Shown here one piece after another: positions 1 through 5,156 of a stretch of DNA of 8,535 nt (position 1 is the first letter of the stretch; each line of letters begins with the position of its first letter). The notes beneath the pieces are model-generated. The model made no database searches. It was not told where the DNA came from and saw only the letters and a program-made list of their open reading frames with translations. Source of the stretch: DASVEG01 sp036380695 (GTDB lineage: Bacteria; Actinomycetota; Acidimicrobiia; Acidimicrobiales; CADCTF01); assembly GCA_036380695.1 (NCBI GenBank), contig DASVEG010000351.1, forward strand, positions 1 to 8,535, written 5' to 3'. A program made the position numbers and the translations under genes.

Positions 1-24
1 GGGGTTCGAGTCCCTCCTGCCCTG
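1..24 (+). tRNA. tRNA 3' end, probably tRNA-Trp (partial)
   Basis: The window opens inside a tRNA. Bases 5-11 (TTCGAGT) are a seven-base T-loop. Bases 1-4 pair with 12-15 as four of the five T-stem pairs (one of them G-U). Bases 17-23 (CTGCCCT) are the 3' strand of the acceptor stem and G24 is the discriminator. No CCA follows, so the tail must be added after transcription, as is usual in actinobacteria. The anticodon lies outside the window. Identity as tRNA-Trp is inferred from the G discriminator, the expected AGGG-type 5' end and the position just before secE, the usual place of tRNA-Trp in actinobacteria. Another tRNA cannot be excluded. Confidence 0.75.
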
Positions 25-76
25 CGAAACGCGACCATGTTCGGCTCCGGGCCGACGGACTCCAGAGGGTGCCGCC

Positions 77-397
77 GTGGCGATGAACCGACAAACCAAG
101 CGGATGCTGCAGAAGCAGGGGCAGCTGGGCGCCGAGGGCGCCCCCGCGACCGACCGCCGGCAGGCGGCGGCTGCTGCGCGCGCCAGGGCGCCCCGCAAGG
201 AGCGCACGTCGCCCGTCACCTTCGTCAAGGAGGTGCGGGGCGAGCTGCGTCGCGTCGCGTGGCCGAGCCGCGCCGAGGTCGTGAACTACTCGGGCATCGT
301 CCTCGTGACGCTCATCATCCTCGTCGGGCTGGTCTTCGTCCTCGACTTCGGGTTCGCGAAGTCGATGCTGTTCCTCTTCGACACCCCCAGCCAATGA
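77..397 (+). CDS. secE: SecE, preprotein translocase subunit
   Basis: SecE is the small essential subunit of the SecYEG protein-conducting channel in the cytoplasmic membrane, where it clamps SecY. The 106-residue product has a basic, alanine-rich cytoplasmic N-terminus (about 1-45). The family's amphipathic signature follows (FVKEVRGELRRVAWPSRAEV, residues 49-68), then one hydrophobic membrane segment (about 72-95). This is the short, single-span form of most bacteria; E. coli SecE has three spans. The GTG at 77 is preferred because AGAGGG at 64-69 lies 7 bases upstream. An ATG two codons later (83) is possible but is spaced less well. The stop overlaps the nusG start (ATGA, 394-397). The 52 bases between the tRNA and secE hold only a small 5-bp hairpin (41-55), so transcription probably enters from upstream. 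Confidence 0.96.
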   Translation: MAMNRQTKRMLQKQGQLGAEGAPATDRRQAAAAARARAPRKERTSPVTFVKEVRGELRRVAWPSRAEVVNYSGIVLVTLIILVGLVFVLDFGFAKSMLFLFDTPSQ

Positions 398-1185
398 GAG
401 AGATCGTCAACGACGTGAACGAGCTGAACGAGAACCCCGACGACGACGGCGCCGAGGACGTGCTCGCCTCGCCAGAGGCAGAGGCCACCGAAGTGCCGGC
501 TGCGGAGGCCGCCGAGGTCGTCCTCGACGAAGACGCGTTGTTGAGCGCAGGTGCGATCGCCGAAGCGAGCGACGATGCCATCCTCGACGCCGACGACGGG
601 GACGACGACGGTCCGGTCGCGCAAGAGAGCCCGTACGACCGCCCTGGCGCGTGGTACGTCGTGCACACCTACGCGGGTTACGAGAACAAGGTGAAGTCGA
701 ACCTCGCGTCGATGGTCGCCTCCTTGAACATGGAGGAGAAGGTCTACGAGGTCGTCATCCCGATGGAAGACGTCATCGACTTCAAGAACGGCAAGCGCGT
801 CGTCGTCCAGAAGAAGATGTTCCCCGGCTACCTCCTGGTGCGGGCCGACATGGACGAGAACGTGTGGTTCCACATCCGCAACACGCCGGGCGTCACCGGC
901 TTCGTCGGCCAGGGAGCCAAGCCGACGCCACTGTCGCGCCGCGACGTCGAGACCTTCCTCGCCGTCAAGGACGACGCCGCGGGCGAGGCGACCCCCAAGA
1001 AGACCCGCCCGCAGACGCTCTACAGCGAGCACGAGACGGTGCGCGTGAAGGAAGGCCCGTTCGCCGACTTCACCGGCACGATCTCGGAGATCAACGAGGA
1101 CCAGCTCAAGCTCAAGGTGCTCGTGAACATCTTCGGTCGAGAGACCCCGGTCGAGCTCGGGTTCGACCAGGTGGCGAAGCTCTAG
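394..1185 (+). CDS. nusG: NusG, transcription elongation/termination factor
   Basis: NusG binds RNA polymerase through its NGN domain and contacts Rho or ribosomal protein S10 through its KOW domain, linking elongation with termination and translation. The product has 263 residues. Residues 1-80 are a low-complexity acidic extension rich in Asp, Glu and Ala. The NGN domain spans about 86-190 (WYVVHTYAGYENKVK at 87-101; KKMFPGYLLVR at 140-150; NTPGVTGFVG at 163-172). The KOW domain spans about 212-263 (VRVKEGPFADFTGTI at 216-230). The ATG at 394 overlaps the secE stop and there is no clear Shine-Dalgarno sequence, so translational coupling to secE is likely. The reading frame stays open upstream to base 37, but that stretch lies over secE and is not NusG-like. 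Acidic N-terminal extensions are known in actinobacterial NusG; this one fits that pattern. Confidence 0.97.
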   Translation: MREIVNDVNELNENPDDDGAEDVLASPEAEATEVPAAEAAEVVLDEDALLSAGAIAEASDDAILDADDGDDDGPVAQESPYDRPGAWYVVHTYAGYENKVKSNLASMVASLNMEEKVYEVVIPMEDVIDFKNGKRVVVQKKMFPGYLLVRADMDENVWFHIRNTPGVTGFVGQGAKPTPLSRRDVETFLAVKDDAAGEATPKKTRPQTLYSEHETVRVKEGPFADFTGTISEINEDQLKLKVLVNIFGRETPVELGFDQVAKL

Positions 1186-1236
1186 CCGCCACCGCTATCT
1201 TCGAACGTTCCCCTTTTTCCTGAGGACTGACCTGTC

Positions 1237-1662
1237 ATGGCCAAGAAGCGCGTCGCCGCCATCGTGAAGATCCAACTGCCCGCCGGGCAGGCCACCGCCG
1301 CGCCGCCCGTCGGCACCGCGCTCGGTCCCCACGGCGTGGCCACGATGGAGTTCGTCAAGCAGTACAACGCGCAGACCGAGGGCCAGCGCGGCCAGATCAT
1401 CCCCGTCGAGATCACGATCTACGAGGACCGCACGTTCACCTTCGTCCTCAAGACCCCGCCCACGCCTGCGTTGCTGCGCCAGGCCGCGGGGCTCGAGAAG
1501 GGCGCGAAGACGACGGGCAAGGAGACGGTGGGCACGATCACCGAAGCCCAGCTCGAGGAGATCGCCAAGGCGAAGCTCCCCGACCTCAACGCCAACGACA
1601 TCGACGCGGCCAAGGCTCAGGTCCGCGGCACCGCCCGCTCGATGGGCATCAAGATTTCCTGA
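1237..1662 (+). CDS. rplK: 50S ribosomal protein L11
   Basis: L11 binds the GTPase-associated region of 23S rRNA at the base of the L12 stalk. It takes part in factor binding and in the stringent response to uncharged tRNA. The product is 141 residues, almost exactly the family length. The N-terminal domain (about 1-70) carries the proline-rich loop APPVGTALGPHGV (22-34) and MEFVKQYNA (37-45). The C-terminal rRNA-binding domain has TPPTPALLRQAAG (about 73-85), KTVG-like KETVGTIT and a final RGTARSMGIKI. GAGGA at 1222-1226 lies 10 bases before the ATG. The 51-base gap after nusG shows no terminator, so the gene is probably transcribed with nusG. Residue T27 replaces a proline that is common in this loop (Pro26 in E. 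coli), and P31 sits where Gln is usual. Confidence 0.98.
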   Translation: MAKKRVAAIVKIQLPAGQATAAPPVGTALGPHGVATMEFVKQYNAQTEGQRGQIIPVEITIYEDRTFTFVLKTPPTPALLRQAAGLEKGAKTTGKETVGTITEAQLEEIAKAKLPDLNANDIDAAKAQVRGTARSMGIKIS

Positions 1663-1666
1663 ACCC

Positions 1667-1722
1667 ATCGTTCCGGAGGCAATAGAGGCGGTACAGCCGC
1701 CTCTATTGCCTCCGGAACGGAT
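1667..1722 (+). repeat. 23-bp perfect stem-loop between rplK and rplA
   Basis: Bases 1669-1691 are the exact reverse complement of 1697-1719, separated by a five-base loop (TACAG, 1692-1696). Two more pairs form outside it if G1720 is bulged (1667-1668 with 1721-1722). The stem begins a few bases after the rplK stop. No T-tract follows on either strand (the next bases are CAAACTGG), so it is not a standard intrinsic terminator. It could be a U-less terminator or attenuator, a barrier to RNA decay, an RNase III site, or a small repeated element. The sequence shows the pairing only; the role is unknown. Confidence 0.93.
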
Positions 1723-1779
1723 CAAACTGGTGCGACCGGGACGACCTCGCCCGGCCACCCCGACCCTGAGGGAGCTGCG

Positions 1780-2502
1780 ATGCAGCGAGGCAAGAAGTTC
1801 ACCGACGCGGAGAAGCGGTTCGACGGCCAGGCGCTGCACTCCGCCATCGAGGCCGTCGACCTGGTGAAGTCGCTGGCGCCGGCCAAGTTCGACGAGACGG
1901 TCGAGCTGGCGGTCCGCCTTGGCGTCGACCCCCGCAAAGCCGACCAGATGATCCGCGGGACGGTGAGCCTCCCCGCGGGCACCGGCAAGAACGTGCGGGT
2001 CGCAGTCTTCGCCGCAGGCACCGCCGCCGAGGAGGCGCGTGCCGCAGGCGCGGACATCGTGGGCGCCGACGACCTCGTCGCCCGGGTGCAGGCCGGCGAC
2101 ATCGACTGGGACAAGTCGATCGCGACGCCCGACATGATGGCGCTCGTCGGTCGCGTCGGCCGGATCCTCGGCCCCCGCCAGTTGATGCCGAACCCGAAGG
2201 AAGGCACCGTCACGCCCGACGTCGGCAAGGCCGTGACCGAGGTGAAGGGCGGCCGCGTCACCTACCGCACCGACCGCTACGGCAACGTCCACGTGCTGAT
2301 CGGCAAGGTGTCGTTCGACAACGCCGCGCTGCTGCAGAACTTCCGGGCCGTCATCGACGAGCTCACGCGCGTGAAGCCCGCGGCGGCCAAGGGCAAGTAC
2401 ATCAGGTCGGTCACCGCGTCGTCGACGATGGGCCCAGGCGTCCGCGTCGACCCCGCGCGCATCCGCGCCACCGACGAGGAGCTCGCCGCGGCCGCCTCCT
2501 GA
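1780..2502 (+). CDS. rplA: 50S ribosomal protein L1
   Basis: L1 forms the mobile L1 stalk at the E site, where it helps release deacylated tRNA; in many bacteria it also represses its own L11-L1 mRNA. The product is 240 residues, within the usual range. Signature sequences are LVGRVGRILGPRQLMPNPK (122-140) followed by EGTVTPDV (141-148) in the second domain. The conserved STMGPGVRVD loop (215-224) lies in the first domain, which binds rRNA. GAGGGA at 1768-1773 lies 6 bases before the ATG and supports this start. The gene follows rplK after 117 bases, a rather long gap for this pair, occupied by the 23-bp stem-loop. No separate promoter is convincing in the gap. I did not identify an L1-binding mRNA site by eye. 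Confidence 0.98.
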   Translation: MQRGKKFTDAEKRFDGQALHSAIEAVDLVKSLAPAKFDETVELAVRLGVDPRKADQMIRGTVSLPAGTGKNVRVAVFAAGTAAEEARAAGADIVGADDLVARVQAGDIDWDKSIATPDMMALVGRVGRILGPRQLMPNPKEGTVTPDVGKAVTEVKGGRVTYRTDRYGNVHVLIGKVSFDNAALLQNFRAVIDELTRVKPAAAKGKYIRSVTASSTMGPGVRVDPARIRATDEELAAAAS

Positions 2503-2524
2503 GGCCGCACCCAGCCGCACCAAG

Positions 2525-2530
2525 TACGCT
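2525..2530 (+). promoter_or_regulatory. weak candidate -10 element for rplJ-rplL
   Basis: TACGCT matches the TAnnnT pattern of actinobacterial sigma70-type -10 elements and would start transcription near 2537, just before the structured leader. No convincing -35 lies 16-18 bases upstream, in the end of rplA. An rplJ promoter in this position is common in actinobacteria. The call rests mainly on that and is tentative. Confidence 0.3.
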
Positions 2531-2540
2531 GTTTCCCACA

Positions 2541-2687
2541 ACTCAGTCGCTCGCCGAAGACATCAGGTCGGTCCTGCCGGTAATGGGCTTCACGCCCGCC
2601 TGACGAGGTGAACCTCCTTCTTGCCTGAACGGGGTGTTCGCCGCCATGTGCGCGAGCGCCCCGTCTGCGCGAGAGGAGGTGACACAC
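2541..2687 (+). promoter_or_regulatory. rplJ (L10) leader, probable autoregulatory mRNA
   Basis: The 185 bases between rplA and rplJ contain no gene. GAAGACATCAGGTCGG (2556-2571) resembles the conserved core of L10 leaders, where the L10-L12 complex binds its own mRNA and lowers translation. Alternative local pairings are visible: CCGA 2554-2557 with TCGG 2568-2571; CAGG 2564-2567 with CCTG 2573-2576; GGGC 2585-2588 with GCCC 2594-2597. Nearer the gene, 2631-2641 pairs with 2652-2662 (11 pairs including two G-U) around a ten-base loop. This stem ends 11 bases before the Shine-Dalgarno sequence. An 8-base direct repeat, TGCGCGAG, occurs at 2649-2656 and 2666-2673. Identification as an L10 leader is from motif resemblance and position, not from a covariance search. 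Confidence 0.55.
2674..2680 (+). promoter_or_regulatory. strong ribosome binding site that sets the rplJ start
   Basis: AGGAGGT lies 7 bases before the ATG at 2688 and is the strongest Shine-Dalgarno sequence in the window. It decides the start of rplJ: the frame stays open upstream to 2634, but those 18 codons lie in the leader and show no L10 similarity. A second in-frame ATG at 2694 is less well placed. Confidence 0.85.
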
Positions 2688-3491
2688 ATGCCCATGGAGA
2701 ACCCGAGGCCCGAGAAGGTTGCCGTGGTCGACGAGGTGCGCGGCAAGCTGGAATCGGCGTCCGCCGCCATCCTCACCGAGTACCGCGGCCTCACCGTTGG
2801 CGAGCTGTCGACGCTTCGTCGAGCGCTCAGGGAAGCGGGCGGCGAGTACCGGATCTACAAGAACACGCTGGTCCGGTTCGCGGCTCGTGACCTCGGCCTC
2901 GACTCGCTCGAGCAGCTGCTCGTCGGCCCGACCGCGATCGCGTTCGTCGAAGGCGACGCGGTGGCGGTGGCCAAGGCCCTTCGCGACTACGCCAGGACGA
3001 ACCCGAACCTGGTGGTCAAGGGCGGCGTCCTCGGCGACGCGGTCCTGACCGCAGCCGACGCAGCCGCACTGGCCGACATCGCCCCCCGCGAGGTGTTGCT
3101 CGCGCAGCTGGCCGGTGGCCTGGCGGCGCCCCTGCAGAAGTTCGCAGGACTGCTGCAAGCGCTTCCGCGCAATCTCGCCTACGGCCTCAAGGCCCTCATC
3201 GACCAGCGAGGCGGCGTGCCGGAAGGCGCGACGACCCCCGAGCCGGAAGCCGAGCCCGAGGCCGCCAGTCCCGCCGAACCCGAAGCCGAGGCTGCGGCGC
3301 CGGCCGAACCCGAAGCCGAACCCGAGGCCGACGCCCCGTCCGACGGTGGCGAGACGCCGGAGGCCGAGCCGACCACGGTCGGCGAAGGCGCGGCGGACGC
3401 CGCATCGGCCGAAGCCGCCGGCGAGCCGGCCGCCGAAGCGGCCGACAGCCCCGACCGTTCCGAGAGTCCGGACAACCCGGACACCCCGTAA
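2688..3491 (+). CDS. rplJ: 50S ribosomal protein L10 with long acidic tail
   Basis: L10 ties the L12 dimers to the 50S subunit at the stalk base and, with L12, usually represses its own mRNA. The product has 267 residues, about 90 more than typical L10. Residues 8-130 are the rRNA-binding domain (AAILTEYRGLTVGEL at 26-40; IYKNTLVRFAA at 56-66). Residues 131-174 form the alpha-helical L12-binding spine (PREVLLAQLAGGLAAPLQ at 133-150; GLLQALPRNLAYGLKALI from 154). Residues 176-267 are a low-complexity tail of Glu, Ala and Pro with Asp near the end, with almost no basic residues and PEAEPEA-like repeats. Acidic Ala/Pro/Glu tails occur on some actinobacterial L10 proteins, but this one is long. 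No frame break is seen, and rplL follows after 28 bases, so the tail is likely real coding sequence. Confidence 0.96.
   Translation: MPMENPRPEKVAVVDEVRGKLESASAAILTEYRGLTVGELSTLRRALREAGGEYRIYKNTLVRFAARDLGLDSLEQLLVGPTAIAFVEGDAVAVAKALRDYARTNPNLVVKGGVLGDAVLTAADAAALADIAPREVLLAQLAGGLAAPLQKFAGLLQALPRNLAYGLKALIDQRGGVPEGATTPEPEAEPEAASPAEPEAEAAAPAEPEAEPEADAPSDGGETPEAEPTTVGEGAADAASAEAAGEPAAEAADSPDRSESPDNPDTP
3243..3332 (+). repeat. 30-base imperfect tandem repeats inside the rplJ tail
   Basis: Three roughly 30-base units (3243-3272, 3273-3302, 3303-3332) encode Glu/Ala/Pro decapeptides. The closest match is a 17-base identity, GCCGAACCCGAAGCCGA, at 3273-3289 and 3303-3319. Growth or loss of units by slippage would change tail length in steps of 10 residues without shifting frame. 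Confidence 0.7.
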
Positions 3492-3519
3492 GCCCACGAC
3501 CGAATCGCAGGAGTAAGAG

Positions 3520-3906
3520 ATGGCAACCAAAGAAGAGATCCTCGACGCGATCGCCAACATGACGGTCCTCGAGCTGAGCGAGCTCCTCAAGGAGTTCGAA
3601 GAGAAGTTCGGCGTCACCGCGGCCGCCCCGGTGGCCGTCGCAGCAGCCCCCGGCGCCGGTGGCGGCGGTGGCGCGGCTGCGGAGGAAGAGGAGCAGACGG
3701 AGTTCGACGTCATCCTCACCGCCGCAGGCGACAAGAAGATCCAGGTCATCAAGGAGGTCCGTGCCCTCACGAACCTTGGCCTCAAGGAAGCGAAGGACCT
3801 CGTCGACGGCGCACCCAAGCCCGTCCTCGAGAAGGCGTCGAAGGACGACGCCGCCAAGGCCAAGGCCCAGCTCGAAGCCGCTGGCGCCTCCGTCGAGGTC
3901 AAGTAG
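3520..3906 (+). CDS. rplL: 50S ribosomal protein L7/L12
   Basis: L12 is the multicopy stalk protein that recruits and stimulates EF-Tu, EF-G, IF2 and release factors. The product is 128 residues, a typical length. The N-terminal dimerisation and L10-binding helices are residues 1-32 (LDAIANMTVLELSELLKEFE at 8-27). The flexible hinge is about 33-59: first Ala/Val/Pro, then a Gly run GAGGGGG (45-51) and EEEE (55-58). The C-terminal factor-binding domain is about 60-128, with KKIQVIKEVRALTNLGLKEA (72-91) followed by KDLVD. AGGAG at 3509-3513 lies 6 bases before the ATG. The 28-base gap from rplJ has no terminator, so the two genes form one unit. The separate strong ribosome binding site fits the need for several L12 copies per L10. 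Confidence 0.98.
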   Translation: MATKEEILDAIANMTVLELSELLKEFEEKFGVTAAAPVAVAAAPGAGGGGGAAAEEEEQTEFDVILTAAGDKKIQVIKEVRALTNLGLKEAKDLVDGAPKPVLEKASKDDAAKAKAQLEAAGASVEVK

Positions 3907-3916
3907 GTCCACCGGA

Positions 3917-3971
3917 ATCGTTTTGTGTACCGATGGCGCATCATGTTGCGCCATCGGTGCACAAAAGCGAT
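3917..3971 (+). repeat. 20-bp stem-loop after rplL, possible operon end
   Basis: Bases 3921-3940 pair with 3947-3966 along 20 positions (19 Watson-Crick, one T-G at 3928/3959) around a six-base loop (TCATGT). Four more pairs (3917-3920 with 3968-3971) form if G3967 is bulged. The stem starts 11 bases after the rplL stop and ends 7 bases before the next ATG. The stem base is TTTT on the left and AAAA on the right, so no U-tract follows the hairpin in either direction and it is not a standard intrinsic terminator. It may still end or protect the ribosomal-protein mRNA. Confidence 0.92.
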
Positions 3972-3978
3972 CTGACGG

Positions 3979-4767
3979 ATGGGGGAGCGCGCCGAGCGGT
4001 GGCTCGGGCTCGAGCGTCGTGACGACGGGACGTGGCTGTTGCCGGTCACGGAGGCGTTGCGGTCGGGCGCCGATGCCCTGTTCGGAGGGTGCGCGACCGC
4101 GGCGGCGCTCGTCGTCGCCGACGCCGTCGTCCCCCAACCGCTCGTCGCCGGCTTCGCCCACTTCGGCGCGCTGGCCCGCACCGGCACCGAGGTGGTGCTG
4201 GCCCACTCGATCGTGGCGTCGGCCCGCACGATGACCCACGTCGAGGTCGTCGGCCGGCTCGCGGACGGCGCCGAGTCGTTCCTCGTCCGAGCCGCAGCCG
4301 GCGACCGGCCCCCGGTCGCGGTCGAAGGCGCATGGGTCGACGCACCAAACGTCCCGCCCCCCGACGACTGCGCGCCCTTCGATCACCCCGTGCACGCGGA
4401 CACGTGGGCCGAGCGCTTCACGTGGCGGCTCGCCGCGTCCACGCCCAACGCCACCTGGTGGGTCCGGCCGCTCGAAGACACCGCTCCGCTCGTGGCCGCC
4501 GCCGTGCTCGTCGACTACGTCACCTACGGCTCGGGTCGCGCTCTGGGCGCGCCGATGGGCGGCCTCAGCGTCGACAACGTCGTCCGCCTCCACCACCCAC
4601 CGCAGGCCGACGGCTGGTACCTGCTCGACGTCCGCGTCGACGCCGTCACCGGCGGCTTCGCCCACGGCACCGCCCGCCTCTTCGCCGAAGACCAAACCCT
4701 CCTAGCCACCGGCACCCAATCCTTCGTAGCCAACCAATGGGACTGGCGCCTCCCGAGCGAGCAGTAA
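3979..4767 (+). CDS. TesB-like double-hotdog acyl-CoA thioesterase
   Basis: The family hydrolyses acyl-CoA thioesters to free acid and CoA in the cytoplasm; the substrate here cannot be read from the sequence. The 262-residue product has two hotdog-like halves. The first contains LFGGCATAAALVVAD (34-48), the LAHSIVASARTMTHVEVVGR stretch (74-93) and a beta-strand FLVRAAAG. The second runs from about 143: VDYVTYGSG (178-186), GGLSVDNVVRLHHPPQADGW (194-213), GGFAHGTARLF (225-235) and LATGTQSFV (242-250). D199 and Q247 sit where TesB proteins have an Asp and a Gln in the active site; the third (Ser/Thr) position is uncertain. There is no signal peptide or membrane segment. The ATG is chosen because the domain begins almost at once, but no good Shine-Dalgarno sequence precedes it. 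CTA, GTA and CAA codons cluster near its 3' end, unlike the ribosomal genes. A functional link to its neighbours is not evident. Confidence 0.8.
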   Translation: MGERAERWLGLERRDDGTWLLPVTEALRSGADALFGGCATAAALVVADAVVPQPLVAGFAHFGALARTGTEVVLAHSIVASARTMTHVEVVGRLADGAESFLVRAAAGDRPPVAVEGAWVDAPNVPPPDDCAPFDHPVHADTWAERFTWRLAASTPNATWWVRPLEDTAPLVAAAVLVDYVTYGSGRALGAPMGGLSVDNVVRLHHPPQADGWYLLDVRVDAVTGGFAHGTARLFAEDQTLLATGTQSFVANQWDWRLPSEQ

Positions 4768-4860
4768 CACCCCCACTCACTCGCCGATGCGCCCCAAGAG
4801 TTGGGAGAGCAGCGGACGCCGCCCCGACGTAGGAGGGGCCAAACCGGTGAGCGCAGGAGA

Positions 4861-4955
4861 GGGTGACGTCCCGCTCGGAGAGCGAGCAGTTTGCGCCCGA
4901 AGGGGCCGAGCCGCAGGCGACGACAGCATGCGAGCGACCGAGCGGGACGTCACCC
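4861..4955 (+). repeat. 18-bp inverted repeat with 59-base spacer
   Basis: GGGTGACGTCCCGCTCGG at 4861-4878 is the exact reverse complement of 4938-4955. The 59-base spacer is rich in GCGAG and GGGCC words and can fold further, but the arms do not extend inward. No direct target duplication is seen at the outer ends (AGGAGA on the left, CCGTGG on the right). It could be a long hairpin ending the thioesterase transcript, a bidirectional transcription stop, or a small non-autonomous repeat element. Confidence 0.88.
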
Positions 4956-5005
4956 CGTGGCACGCGCAGCGAGGGGGCCGACGGCGTCGGATTCCGAACA
5001 GATGC

Positions 5006-5035
5006 TTGACCTCGGGAGGCGCATCGCTTTACCCT
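5006..5035 (+). promoter_or_regulatory. rpoB promoter P1 (distal), sigma70-type
   Basis: TTGACC (5006-5011) and TACCCT (5030-5035) are separated by 18 bases. The -35 element is close to consensus and the -10 fits the actinobacterial TAnnnT pattern. The expected start is near 5042, giving a leader of about 150 bases before rpoB. Confidence 0.55.
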
Positions 5036-5059
5036 CTCCCCAACCCACGGTTTGAGGGG

Positions 5060-5088
5060 TTGTCTTTCCTCGCGTGCGGGCCTATGCT
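5060..5088 (+). promoter_or_regulatory. rpoB promoter P2 (proximal), sigma70-type
   Basis: TTGTCT (5060-5065) and TATGCT (5083-5088) are separated by 17 bases. The following bases, GGGCGG, form a GC-rich discriminator, as seen in promoters of rRNA and translation genes under growth-rate or stringent control. The expected start is near 5095, about 100 bases before the rpoB start. This is the best promoter in the window by eye. Confidence 0.65.
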
Positions 5089-5156
5089 GGGCGGTTGCCG
5101 ATGCGGGTCCCCCAGCACCCTTCCTTTTCTCGGAGTGTGCTTCGACGCGCCCCGGC

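Noticed and set aside
37..393. Upstream extension of the nusG frame to base 37
   Set aside because: It lies over secE, has no NusG similarity and is Arg/Gly-rich. The ATG at 394 overlapping the secE stop is the natural start.
1667..1722. Calling the rplK-rplA hairpin a standard intrinsic terminator
   Set aside because: No T-run follows on either strand, and ending transcription here would separate two genes normally expressed together.
2634..2687. ATG at 2634 as the start of rplJ
   Set aside because: The 18 extra codons fall in the structured leader and the strongest ribosome binding site in the window serves the ATG at 2688.
3917..3971. Reading the rplL hairpin as a dif-like recombination site (arms around a 6-base centre)
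   Set aside because: The arms are near-perfect over 20 pairs, unlike the imperfect, unequal 11-base arms of dif, and the site lies just after a ribosomal gene stop, as an mRNA structure would.
2277..4695. Long minus-strand open frames of 650 and 499 codons across rplJ, rplL and the thioesterase gene
   Set aside because: They overlap well-identified + strand genes, have low-complexity Arg/Gly/Ser-rich products and no recognisable family.
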